Below the pieces are notes generated by a model, which saw nothing but the letters and a program-made list of their open reading frames with translations, had not been told where the DNA came from and did not search any database. Positions 1 to 10,490 of a stretch of 64,000 bases of DNA are shown piece by piece. The DNA comes from Adenophora triphylla var. japonica (Eukaryota > Streptophyta > Magnoliopsida > Asterales > Campanulaceae), in contig JAFEMH010002605.1 in the NCBI GenBank assembly GCA_022495995.1, forward strand, positions 124,001 to 188,000, given 5' to 3'. Every line of letters begins with the position of its first letter. Position 1 is the first letter of the stretch. A program made the translations under genes and the position numbers.

Positions 1-32
1 GGTCTCTTAAATAATAGAATACATATTATATA

Positions 33-316
33 CTCCCTCCTCCGTAACACTTGAGTTGAGACCGAATTTTATGGCACAAGAATTAAGAAAAAGTAGGAGA
101 AAGAAATAGTGGGAGAAAGTGTTTGTGAGTGAGAAAAATTAAATAGGGGAGATAATTAGTGAAATAGTAAGTTGATTGATGTTGTGAGTGTAAAAGTAAA
201 TTAAGAGAAAGAATGAGTGGGAGAAATAGTAAAGATTTTTTGTTATTTTAGGCAGTTTCAACTCACGTGGGACGAACGAAAAAGGAAATAAGTCTCAAGT
301 CACGTGACGGAGGAAG
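33..316. mobile_element. Stowaway-type MITE
   Basis: The element begins CTCCCTCCTCCGTAACAC and ends with the diverged inverted copy GTGACGGAGGAAG. TA lies on both sides (31-32 and 317-318), which is the Stowaway target. It is about 284 bp, purine-rich inside, and has no coding capacity. The inverted ends are imperfect, so it is an old copy. Confidence 0.75.
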
Positions 317-599
317 TATATCTAAAGCATTTCAGTTATCACCAATATATAGATGCATATGTTAAAATTTTACGTGAATTTTCGTGCAATGCTTCTTCTT
401 TTTTTTTCTTCCCAATTTTTATGACCCCTATCCCAAAAATGAATTTTTAAACTAATTATCACGCGCTAATGTTAATTATTTGGGTACATTTTTTTTTGGG
501 ACGAAATTAGATTACATAACAAATTAATCTAAAACATAAATTTTTAATTTTTTAAAACAATGTTTCTGGCCATTCTGATGTTTGGACCAATAATGTAGT

Positions 600-715
600 G
601 TTGAAGGATGTTTTTCATAAATGTATAAAATCATATCTCTCTTTTTTTCGTCTTCTAAAATATTCTGCTATTGAGCATCAATAAATTCACGTGCATCGCA
701 CGGGCGCACCACTAG
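600..715 (+). mobile_element. Helitron-like 3' terminus (fragment)
   Basis: A short hairpin with CGTGC and GCACG arms at about 690-702 is followed about 13 bases later by CTAG and then T (712-716). That is the usual 3' end of plant Helitrons. The same arrangement closes the better supported Helitron ending at 25647. The 5' end was not found, so the start given is arbitrary. Confidence 0.4.
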
Positions 716-823
716 TAGGTATTAAATGGATTAAAGTGTATAAAGGAAAGAAAAGTTTTTTTTTAAAACTATTTTGGGGGTGAATTTAGTGATACGAGTT
801 TACTCTACAATTTTAAGGACATA

Positions 824-1100
824 CTCCCTCCGTCCAAAAAATCTTACCCATTTTGCTATTTTGGACGTCCCACTTTAAAGTCACACTTTCCTAAAAATAA
901 AACTTTTTAATACTTCTTTATTCATGAAACTCACTTGTCATACTCACAACAACTATCCACTTACTGTTCTCTACCCCATTTTCTCTTTCCTACCCACTCA
1001 CAGCTCCTACTTTAATAACATTATATATATTCACTCCTTATTTTTTGTTCTCAACAGTAAATGAACAGTAAATGAGTAACCTAATGTGAGACGGAGGGAG
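824..1100. mobile_element. Stowaway-type MITE upstream of the LFG gene
   Basis: It starts CTCCCTCCGTCC and ends with the inverted copy GACGGAGGGAG, flanked by TA at 822-823 and 1101-1102. It is 277 bp, AT-rich and non-coding. It lies about 260 bp upstream of the LFG start codon and so may sit in that gene's promoter. Confidence 0.85.
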
Positions 1101-1358
1101 TATGTAACAATTCTCAAGAGAAATTATTTTGGCCTTTTTTATGATTTGGATAATTTCTAGGGGCATTATGGGAAAAAGTCCATTGGATTTCTACCAACAA
1201 CGCGTTTTTTTTTTTTCCCCATTTTCAGTCGGCGGGTAAAATATTAACATCATCACCACGACCATTAAACAAGCCAAGAACAAATAAAATCAAGAGAGAG
1301 AAACAAAAGGCAAAGACTTCCCTCAATCTAGAGAGAGAAAATCTTCCTCGCAGCAAAA

Positions 1359-3111
1359 ATGCTCGAATTCTCGACCCTAAGCACCAAGGGCGACATCGAG
1401 GAAGGAACTCTCTATCCAGGAATCGGCTATGGCGAAAACCAGCTTCGTTGGGGCTTCATTCGTAAGGTTTACGGTATCCTCACCGCACAGTTGATCCTCA
1501 CCACCGCAGTCTCCTCCGCCACCGTCCTTTACGCTCCCCTCAACGACCTCCTCCGTGGCAATTCCGCCCTCCTCCTCTTCCTCGTCTTCCTTCCCTTCAT
1601 CTGTAAGTCAAATTTCCCCTTCCATCGTTAAATTTTCGTTTATTAAGGAATTTTTGATCTGATGTTTGTATTTTGAAATTTGGGGGAATTTTGATAGGGT
1701 GTATCGTTTAGTTGATTGGATCTCTATTCTCTACTCATTTTGATGGAAAAATTGCTTGCTAAATGTGTGTGTATCTAGGGCGTGGATTGATTTTTTAGCG
1801 TTTACCTCTATGATTGGATATTGATTGTTGATCTATGTGAAGATGACCTGAATAGATAAGATCTTGAAGATGAAATATCGATTTTATATTTGTATCCTTT
1901 TTGTTATGGGGATTACTTGTACCAACAAAAAAAAAGTTATAGGGATTACTATAGTTTGTAATTATGTTTACTGTTTCGTTTTTGGTTATAAGGTACTTGT
2001 TGATGAGATCTCTTTGAATTTCATTGTCTTATATTTTGATTTGCCTCAACGATAAATGACCGATTTTTCTGGTTTTCAATTGATTCCTGCGTTGGTTCTG
2101 TACATTTTTCCATTTTGACCTGGAAAATATTTTTTTTAACTTGTTATTTTATTTTGCTATATGTTTGAGCAAGTTCCAACATTTATTAGTATCGTGGGTA
2201 GATGATGATCATGACAATAGGAGCCTGAAACTTTTATCTACTTCTGATAAGCTTGTGTAGTATTGACCACACATCCTATCGTGGATGACTCCTGCTGGTT
2301 TTCAGATGATTTTGGGAACTGTTGTTTTTGAAAATAAGAGTCCTGTTATAAAATATGCAGGTTTGTCCTAAATTATGATGTTGAAGTTGTGAGAATTTTC
2401 TTCCCTGCTGTTGGGTATTGGAAAGCCCTGAATATAGGTGCAAGTGTAAAATATTTTGATTGCAAAACGCAAGATCACTAGTAGATGGGATTCTAAGCCT
2501 CAATTTCAGTTATAGTTCATAGAATTTTAAGCATTACTTATCCATTTCCAATATCAGTGTTAGATTATGGTTTTCTTAATGTTATGAAAGTGAAAAGAAG
2601 CTATGGGGTTCTCTTATTCATCTTAAGAGTCTGTTAGTAAGAGTTACTGCTCTTCGTTATTGTTTTGCTGCATATGCCTGATTTTTTATTTTAATTTGGA
2701 ATTTGTGCTTGCTCTTTACTGTTCTATTATTTTGCAGTGTTGTGGCCCTTGTACGTTTATCAGAAAAAGCATCCAATCAACTTGGTGTTACTTGGACTCT
2801 TTACCTCAATCATTAGTGTGACTGTTGGCGTAAGCTGTGCCAATACAGATGGTGGGTATCATTTTCCGAATCTTGTGAGATTTGTTGGTCTTGTGGTCCG
2901 TGCAGTGTCCTTTGTGGAGCAGTAATCTAACATGAAATCAATTTTATTTGCAGGTAAAATTGTGCTTGAAGCTTTAGTTCTGACTTCGGCAGTTGTATCG
3001 GCTCTGACTGGCTACACTTTCTGGGCTTCAAAGAAGGGCAAGGACTTCAGCTACCTGGGACCAATTTTGTTTACTAGCCTCTTTGTTCTAGTGCTAACTG
3101 GGTTCCTTCAG

Positions 3112-3164
<53 letters not shown>

Positions 3165-3459
3165 TGTCTCGCCTATTAAATAACCTATATATTTCATCAC
3201 ACTAATCTTTTCATTGATATGCATCTAAGATGGTAAATTCTGTGTCGTACAGGCATTCTACCCACTAGGGTCAACATCCAGTGCCATTTATGGTGCGTTT
3301 GGTGCAATAGTGTTCTCTGGCTACATCATCTATGACACGGACAACCTAATTAAGCGATTCACTTATGACGAGTACATCTGGGCTTCTGTCACCCTTTATC
3401 TTGACATTCTCAACCTCTTCCTCACCATCCTGCGGATGCTGAGACAGGGTGATAATTAG
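1359..3459 (+). CDS. LFG: LIFEGUARD / Bax inhibitor-1-like membrane protein
   Basis: This is a four-exon gene encoding about 240 residues: 1359-1602, 2738-2851, 2954-3111 and 3253-3459. Introns follow GT-AG, and the phases join to give a total of 723 nt. The product matches the plant LIFEGUARD (BI-1-like, TMBIM) family, which are multi-pass ER/Golgi/tonoplast proteins that dampen cell death and calcium leak. Visible marks are an N-terminal cytosolic segment with GENQLRWGFIRKVYGIL, then hydrophobic stretches separated by short loops. The signature WPLYVYQKKHPINL opens exon 2, YTFWASKKGKDF lies in exon 3, and the C-terminal half contains YPLGSTSSAIYGAFGAIVF and IYDTDNLIKRF. Length equals the family's usual size. 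The start follows a GA-rich leader. No lesion was seen. The exact paralogue number cannot be assigned. Confidence 0.95.
3114..3164. repeat. (TC)n(CA)n compound microsatellite in LFG intron 3
   Basis: About 17 CT units pass directly into about 9 CA units. The tract starts two bases after the GT of the third intron's donor site (3112-3113), so it replaces the normal +3 to +6 donor positions with a pyrimidine repeat. Confidence 0.95.
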
Positions 3460-4582
3460 GCGTTTTGCGCATTTCCCAATACAACGTGATGTTTCTTCCA
3501 TCACCCTTTATGAATTACTTAGTACAAAGACAATATTGTACGGAGGTATATTCTTCAGATAATTTTGCAACTTGTAATTGTATAGGATGGTACACACTCT
3601 TACTTTTACCAAGTGTTTCCATGTTAAAGAACACAGTATCTGATGCTTACTTCTCCCAAGCGTTTCTATGATAAAGAATACGAAGCATCAAATGTGTAAT
3701 CCATGTCATCTTGACATTCTATTTTCTGCCCCCTTGCCTGTTATTCTAAACAAGTCTTGCATCTAGTTGGTCTTGTTGAGTACCGTAACCCAATTCTTGA
3801 AGATAATTGATATAAAAAATATATACATTCTTGAAGATAATATACAGGCATTTGGCTGCAGAAGCACTAATTGTGTGGTATGTAAAAGATTAGGAGAAGG
3901 ATGGGCTCGGGTGCCTGGTACTATATTTTTCAATCTCAATATGTACAAGTGCCCTCCAAACGGAAACTAAGCTCCCACTCGCGACCCAGCCTCAATTCAC
4001 TTTTTTTAACTCTCATTATTTATGTTTTGATACACACCAGTTACATTGTTTGCAACATTTGTGTGACTGCCAAAAGGCAAGTCAACCTAATCATCATCCC
4101 TGAACTTTCTATACTTCTTGGCCTCAAAAACACAAAGATTCATACAAATTTTTGTTATCCACTTCCTAAATATTTAATTTTACAATAATAGAATGAATAG
4201 CGAAAATAATTTTGGTAAAAAGGCGTTTAGGGACAAAGTCTTTTACAAAAATAACATTCATTTTGGGGCAAAAATTTCTTGAAATTTGGATATTCATTTA
4301 AGGACGGAGTGTCCCAAAATAAATGACCAAAAAAATTCAAATTTGACTATCAAATTTGCAGAAAAAATGAAAAAAATTGAACATTCATTTTAGGTCGGAG
4401 GAAGTATACAAGAATGGCTAGTGGAATAAGATGCATGAACAAAATTGGATCTTAAACATTGCAGAAAGTTGCTGAAATGGCAAAAGATGAGTTTCTTGTT
4501 TGAAAGAACACAAGGATCCATTAGAGCAAAACTCATTGAATAACATGGATATATCACTTGGATTTCCTATCTTTATCACTTA
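3460..4582 (+). other. LFG 3' UTR and intergenic spacer with a degenerate MITE-like stretch
   Basis: The first few hundred bases are presumably the LFG 3' UTR. Between about 4195 and 4406 there are decayed MITE-like words (AAGGACGGAGTGTCCC and, at the end, GGTCGGAGGAAGTA). No gene is supported; the short open frames here lack family resemblance. Confidence 0.5.
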
Positions 4583-5022
4583 CTCCCTCCGTCCCACCCG
4601 ACTTAGAATTTGATCTTCTAACACTTTCTAACACGGAAATTAAGAAATACTATTATAATGGCACGGAAATTAATAAATACTATTAAAATAAAAGCAGAGA
4701 GAATGAGTGGAGGAGGTATTGTGAGTATGGAAAGTAAAATATGAAAGAAAATGAGTGAGAGGAATAATAACGGGAATTAAGAAATACTATTATAATAAGA
4801 AGAGATATAATGAGTGGGGGAGGTATTGTGAGTATAGAAAGTAAAATAAGAGAGATAATGAGTGAGAGCAATAGTAAGGGGATTATTGTTGTGAGTATAA
4901 CAAGTGACTGTGAGTCTCATTAAATATAAAAATAATATAAAATTTCAATTTTGGGATACTATATAAGTCGAATGGGACGCCCAAAATGCCAAATTGTCCT
5001 AAGTTGGGTGGGACGCTGGGAG
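4583..5022. mobile_element. Stowaway-type MITE, 440 bp, with internal duplication
   Basis: The left end CTCCCTCCGTCCCACCCGAC matches the inverse of the right end (GTTGGGTGGGACGCTGGGAG) with a few changes. TA flanks both sides (4581-4582, 5023-5024). Inside, a roughly 110-bp block with ACGGGAATTAAGAAATACT-like words and a GAGTGGAGGAGG-like motif occurs more than once, making it longer than the other copies. It lies just downstream of the BSD-domain gene. Confidence 0.8.
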
Positions 5023-5167
5023 TAGTATAAGGCACAATTGCAGTATATACATCATGAAGGGATTAAAGCACCAAATGATCACACTTGCAATAAAAGCTGA
5101 AACTTTTACCAGGTTATGCCTGTGGTTCAATTCAATAGTAAGACATATATTTTTTATCCAAGTGCAG

Positions 5168-6514
5168 TCATGACCGAACAGGCTCATCATCGTCTTCAAT
5201 ATCCCAAGTAAGATCTTCATCTTCCTCAGCTGCACTCAAGCGTTTGCGCAAGTCAGCTTTATTGGGGCTCCCACGTGGGGCCACCTTAGTCTCGTCACCA
5301 TTGCCAAGATCTTCAATCTCATCCCACCCAAGATCTTCCTCCTCACGCGATGGCTGGCTTGAAATAACGGAAAAATCACTATCTTTATCAGTTTTCCCCT
5401 CCAGTGACGTTTTCTCATCATTTTTTGCTTCCAAGTTATCACCATGAGTTTCGGACTCCGGCAACGTACTTTCAGAACTCCCTTTCTGATCAACCCCATC
5501 TCCACTTTCAGATTCAAATATGCCACCTTTGCCATCATTTCCCTTCTCCAACTTCTCTGGTTCATTTTCAACTTCTGCCTTGCCCACATCCTTTTCTTGA
5601 AGACTCTTCTCTTCAATCCGTCCTTCTGGATCATTACCTTCCAACCTGGACCCACCACTCTCTTCATAATCATCTTCATCAACATCCCAACTCAGCTCTT
5701 CCTCTTCTTCCCCTGCAATTGCTCTCTTCACAATCTTAGCTCTAGCCTCTTCGGTTTTCGTAACCTTATAAACCCTAAAAAAATACCTACTCCAAAACAC
5801 TTCTTCATCAACCTTTCCAGGAACAATCTCATTATAAATCTCCTCAATCGCCTCGTTCCCACTAATCAAATCCTCAATCTCATCAACCTTACCATCCAAT
5901 ACAAACCCTAATTTCCACTCATTGAACTCATTCAAATCATCTACTTCCCCCAAATACGTTTTCATATCACATTGAATTGAACGAATCTGCGCATCTAGCC
6001 TACTATATGGTTTCGAACTAGCATTATCATTATAAAGCTGACCACCACCAATTTGCCTACCATCAGAAAATTCACTATCGGAGTCATCAGCAAGAATTGT
6101 TTCCTTACCATGAGCTATGATTTCACCCACAGTGTTGCCTAAATTGTCGATGGCTTGGCCGACAGACTCCAGACTCTCCTGAGCTACAGCTGCGCCGGCT
6201 TCAAGCGAAGTCGGGAGGTCCTTGACGGCTCGGCTGGCGGCTTCCCGGATCACGGCGGTCTCTTTTTTGAGTCCGGAGCTGAACTCCTCCAGATCACGGC
6301 GGTAGGTTTCGATTACGGACTCGGATTTCGATGCTAGGGTTTTGATTAAGCTGCTTCCAAATGACCAGGCGTTGGTGATCGCTGCGACATCCGGGTTAAG
6401 ATTAGGGTTTGGAGAAGGGGATGGTTGTGATTGTGAATTGGGGGATGAAGGAGGGGTAGTTTCGGAATCGGAGTTTACAGGATCGTCGGCGAAGACGGAT
6501 TTGAAGAAATTCAT
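5168..6514 (-). CDS. BSD domain-containing protein, 448 aa
   Basis: This is a single uninterrupted frame on the minus strand. The N-terminal part is Ser/Pro/Asn-rich (residues 15-42). Residues 45-140 are probably helical (FGSSLIKTLASKSESVIETY onwards). The BSD domain lies at about 195-255 and includes the diagnostic FWSRYFFRVYKV at about 240. An acidic, low-complexity tail ends in a DLTWDIEDDDE segment. BSD domains are short three-helix folds shared by TFIIH p62, synapse-associated and DOS2-like proteins. Plant proteins of this length and layout are known but poorly characterised, so no specific role is claimed. The start codon lies about 70 bp downstream of a UTR-like stretch, and no in-frame upstream ATG extends it. 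No lesions were seen. Frames on the opposite strand here are shadows. Confidence 0.9.
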   Translation of the reverse strand: MNFFKSVFADDPVNSDSETTPPSSPNSQSQPSPSPNPNLNPDVAAITNAWSFGSSLIKTLASKSESVIETYRRDLEEFSSGLKKETAVIREAASRAVKDLPTSLEAGAAVAQESLESVGQAIDNLGNTVGEIIAHGKETILADDSDSEFSDGRQIGGGQLYNDNASSKPYSRLDAQIRSIQCDMKTYLGEVDDLNEFNEWKLGFVLDGKVDEIEDLISGNEAIEEIYNEIVPGKVDEEVFWSRYFFRVYKVTKTEEARAKIVKRAIAGEEEEELSWDVDEDDYEESGGSRLEGNDPEGRIEEKSLQEKDVGKAEVENEPEKLEKGNDGKGGIFESESGDGVDQKGSSESTLPESETHGDNLEAKNDEKTSLEGKTDKDSDFSVISSQPSREEEDLGWDEIEDLGNGDETKVAPRGSPNKADLRKRLSAAEEDEDLTWDIEDDDEPVRS

Positions 6515-6792
6515 GGCCGGGGAGATAGGGGAAATAGATACAGAGGTTGTGTATGTATGGCCGATGTAAATGAGGCGGCAGTCACCTCAACGGAGCTGCT
6601 TAAACGGACTTTGCCAAATTATCTTACAACACAAGGTCCCCTTGTAGTTTTTTCTTTATTTCTGTTAACACCCCTTGTCTTTATCTTTTTTTTTTTTTGT
6701 TTCACCCACAAACATTTTAAATTTATAACATGAGTCTTCAAGGTTCAGTTCGATCTAATTTTGAAAAAAACTTATAGAATCAGGATCGAGAC

Positions 6793-7693
6793 TGATGAGC
6801 CCGGATCAACTGGACCGGGCTCGCGCTCGGTCTGGTCCAAGAAACCAGTGACGTGGCAGTTCCTAGACCGCTGGGGGGGAAGACCGCGGACAGATTGGCC
6901 CTTGAGGTCAAGATCGCGTCCCTCCCCGCATTAATCCTATCAAAGACCGGAAGGATCCTGACCGCTATATTCGTGCCCGCACGATCTGTGACCGTTGGGT
7001 CCGTGCCCGCAGATCGTATGTCCGCTGGATTGGTGTCCGCAGGAGTCATGACCGCGTCAACCGTGCTCGCGTCATATACCTTTGACTGCGGCCACAATGT
7101 TGACCGCGGGCACATGTCTGCTTCCCGGTTAATATCAAGCCTTACTGGGCAAGTTAGCTTACTGGCTCTGACAGGCCACTTGCCGGCTCCCCCATCACGC
7201 ATTCAATGCGGCTCAGTCAGGCGCCTACTATTCCATTAAATGCTCCAAGCCGGCTACACGGCTCATGTCCCTTTCCGCCATGTCCCCTGGACAGTCAATG
7301 TTCCCTCCCTGACAGGACCAATTAGATGCGGACATGTGTAGCTGGTCAAATACCAAAGTGCCCCCTAGGGCTGATCTCATTGCTTACCTCAACAAGCACC
7401 ATTGCACTGCCTATAAATAAAAGGCCTTTACCCCCTTGGGCAAGGTAAGTTCCAAATATATTGAGTAAGCCCTATTACTCTTAAACCCTAAACACACATA
7501 CACTCCAAGGTATTCAAAGCCTTATTATCTCAGTATTCTTACTCTCACACCCGAGGCCCTGAGTTGGAGTAACATCCAACTTTGACCTTAACGGTGCTTA
7601 TTTGTGTTGTGATCTAGGTACAAACAAACCACCAAAATATCCTAGCCAGATATCCTTGAACCGCTCCTGACCCTGAACAGCTTGGCGTCATCA
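6793..7693 (+). repeat. 5' LTR of the Tat-like gypsy element
   Basis: It runs from TGATGAGCCC to GGCGTCATCA, 901 bp. A TATA box (TATAAATA) lies at 7412-7419, giving U3 about 620 bp. Downstream pyrimidine-rich words and AAACCCTAAACACAC lie in the likely R/U5. The bases directly after the LTR, TGGTTCCATTGCCGGG (from 7695), are in primer-binding-site position, but I cannot assign the tRNA. Confidence 0.95.
7412..7419 (+). promoter_or_regulatory. LTR TATA box
   Basis: TATAAATA lies in the 5' LTR, about 30 bp upstream of the expected transcription start near the CCCTTGGGCAAGG stretch. The equivalent in the 3' LTR is at 19112-19119. Confidence 0.7.
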
Positions 7694-7827
7694 GTGGTTC
7701 CATTGCCGGGAATCTGGAGCTTTTCTTTATTTACTTCCCGTGTATTTTGTTTTCAAGGCACCTCTCGTGTCCTAAACAAAACAAGTGCCGAAAGGCTCTT
7801 CCTTTTTCCGTCATCTTTTTACATGAT

Positions 7828-9600
7828 ATGTCTAAGATACTGGAAAACGCTGGTCATTTGACCTTGGAGGATGAGAACCAAGCCTCACCCTCCACTATCA
7901 ACAAGGGTAAGCAAACTAACTCTGTCTTCAACAGAATGGGGGCCCGTTCCCAGTCTGCTCACACCCTTTCCCCCGGCCAGAAAGCCATGCACAAGCTGAC
8001 AGACCAAATACGTGCTGAAAAAGCACAAGCCCTCCTAAACAAAAGTCCCAAAACTCCCCAAGCTCCCCCCAGAAACACCACCATGAACACTCCTCTCTCC
8101 CCGGAGCAAATCCTGAGGAGACAAGAAATTCTGGACTCAAAATCCAAGCTGGTCGCTGAGGCCATGGCAATTGCCGACCAACAATTGGAAATGTTCGAGA
8201 TAGAGGCCAATGGAGGGCTACAGTTCCCACAAGGGTCCCAAAGGTTCTCCCAACGAGCTCCCGCTAAATCACTTGCTAGTCAAGCTGCGGGGGCAAACCG
8301 GGTTGAACCAACCCTTGAGCGCGGACAGCTGGCCAAGCGCAGTGTGGTGCACGTAGATGATAGCGAGGAGATTGGGGAAGAGGCGCAGTCAAACCAACGT
8401 GCGAGGCCCCAAGCACTACCCCTGGCTCCGGCCAAGGGGAAGGCCGTGGCTCCACGTAATAAAAAGCAGAAGGTTGATAGCCAGAACCCTGAGTTCGTTG
8501 ATTTCATGCAAAAGATGTGGGAAACCCATCAGAAGGCCGCCCAAAAATGTGGTCGCACAATGGATGCCTTCAGCGACAAGATCGCGCGGGCACCTATCCA
8601 GAAGGGGAAGCCCCCCCAGATGGATACATATGATGGTTCCAAGAACGCGAGGAGCCACATGGGTCGATTTGAGGGCCAAATGGCATTATTCTCCGCGGAC
8701 GAATCCGTAATGTGCAAAGCCTTAGCTGCCACTTTCACGGGCAAGACCCTATCCTGGATGCTGGCTCTCAAACCCCGCTCCATCAACTCTTTCAGCCACT
8801 TCAGGAACATTTTCCTTAATGCCTTTGCTGGAGCCGGGGTGCCCGCTAGACCAAAGACAGATCTTGTCCGTGTCAAGCAGGGCCCACTGAATCCACAAAA
8901 GATTACATTGCTCGCTTCAGAAAGGTGAGCGAGGAGATAGTGGATCTGGAAGAGGGGGATATTAGACTTTGCTTTGAGGGAGGCCTCACCTCCTCCTTCC
9001 TGAAATTGAATTTCGCCTCCAGCCAACCAAAAACAGTGGAGGAGATGTATGAAAGGGCTTCTGCCATTGCCTCTGCCGAGGAGAGCAGTATGCCCGCTCC
9101 CCGAGCTTCAGCCAAGGAAAGAATAAGCCAAGTTCAGGAGACCACCCCAGAGGATGCCCGTGCCAACAACCAGGGCAAGAACAGAGGCCGTGGGTCGGAT
9201 AAACTCCGGAAAAAAAGTTGCGAAACAAGCCTACACCGAGCTCACCGAGCGCAGCAAATGGGATCATGAGGGCATCAGACTTTCCTCCTCCTCCCCCATG
9301 CTCAGAAAACCAAATGAGAGGAGTAGGACAAAGTTCTGCGAATACCATAATGATCACGGGCACGGAACTGAGGACTGCTTCCAGCTAAAGAGAATAATTC
9401 AGCAGAGAATCAATGATGGGGAACTAACCAGATGGATCAAGGGAAACAACCAAGCCCCCAATAATAACCAGCAGCGGGCACGAAACCCTCGTGGTCCCGA
9501 GAGGGTGGAAAGAGACAATTTTGAGGATGACGACGGAGACTACAATATAAACTTTATCGGAGAGGAACCTCCCTCCAACAAACAGCTCTCCCTCCAAATC
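7828..9600 (+). pseudogene. gag: gag of the gypsy element (frameshifted)
   Basis: The likely start is the ATG at 7828 (MSKILENAGHLTLEDEN), although the frame is open from 7747. A retrotransposon gag core is visible at about 8600-8900 (TYDGSKNARSHMGRFE, ALAATFTGKTLSWML). The frame breaks near 8885, continues in another frame to about 9200 (EEIVDLEEGDIRLCFEGGL), then returns (KFCEYHNDHGHGTEDCFQLK), the Cys/His nucleocapsid-like motif typical of Tat gag proteins. At least two frameshifts separate these parts, so the gene is broken. Gag would form the virus-like particle and package the RNA. Confidence 0.85.
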
Positions 9601-10428
9601 CGGACATTAGAGAAGGTTTTTTCCATCCCCGCAATAACTCCGGAAGAAGAGCAAGAAATTGGGTTTAAAAGGAGTGAACTTGCCTCCACCCTTTTTCATT
9701 CCACTCAGCCTCTCACCCTCAGAATGAGAATCAACCGGGCAAACATAGGCCGAGTGTTGATAGATACTGGAGCTGCCCGCGATATACTCTACTACCATAC
9801 GTTGGTAGGAATGAGAATGACTGAAGCGCATCTTTTTCCATATGCGGGCATGCTTGAGGGCTTCACAAATCACGCCGTAAGAGTAAAGGGGACGATTGTG
9901 TTTGACGTAACTATTGGGGAAAAGCCCATGCAGAAGACGGCCAAGATAACTTTCATGGTGGTCGATCTTCCTTCCCAATACAATGCCATTCTCGGCGTAA
10001 CTGCTCAGGCCGAGTTGGGAATAGTTGCGTCCGTTCCCCACCAAAGGGTGAAATTTAACACCCCGGGTGGGGTTGCTACCATCAAGAACCAGCCCGGGAT
10101 ATTCCTCCGAGCACTTGAGGAAAGAAGGAAAGAACAGAAAGGCCAGGCATCCTGCCCGCAGGTAGAGGGCGAGGACAAATCGAAAGAGGGAAAAGGCGAG
10201 GACAAATCGAAAAAGGGAAAAACCCTTGCACTCCCGCCGGCACCCATACCAATTGGCATGCTTTCTTTCCATTCCACGAAGGTGGAGCTCAAGACGAGCA
10301 GAAAATCGAAGCAATTGGCCCCTATTGAGGGAGGTTATATTGATCGGGGAATAGAGGGGAAGATTGACCGCGATATCATATACTCTATGGCAACACCGAC
10401 CGGAGCTCAGTCAACCCCCCAACCATAA
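9601..10428 (+). pseudogene. Aspartic protease region of gypsy pol
   Basis: The frame continues from the gag nucleocapsid part. The catalytic motif reads VLIDTGAARDILYYH (near 9755), and the flap/second motif region reads SQYNAILGVTAQAELG (near 9975). The DTG triad is intact, but the usual Ser after it is Ala. A Lys/Glu-rich linker with a repeated GEDKSK unit follows (10165-10225). The frame stops at 10428 before RT, so the protease is separated from the rest of pol by a stop/frameshift. Confidence 0.8.
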
Positions 10429-10490
10429 TCATCGACTCCTTGCACAACCGTGAAATCGGCGACCTCCAACCTAACGACGAGCTCTAGGAG

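Noticed and set aside
3114..3164. CRISPR-like or other short direct repeat arrays (also 19464-19855 and 24412-24513)
   Set aside because: Units are contiguous with no unique spacers. They are microsatellites or a minisatellite in a plant genome.
6780..7239. Open frames on both strands in the gypsy LTR, repeated at 18507-19041
   Set aside because: They occur in both LTRs, start outside or inside them without regard to the promoter, and show no domain. GC-rich U3 DNA gives long chance frames.
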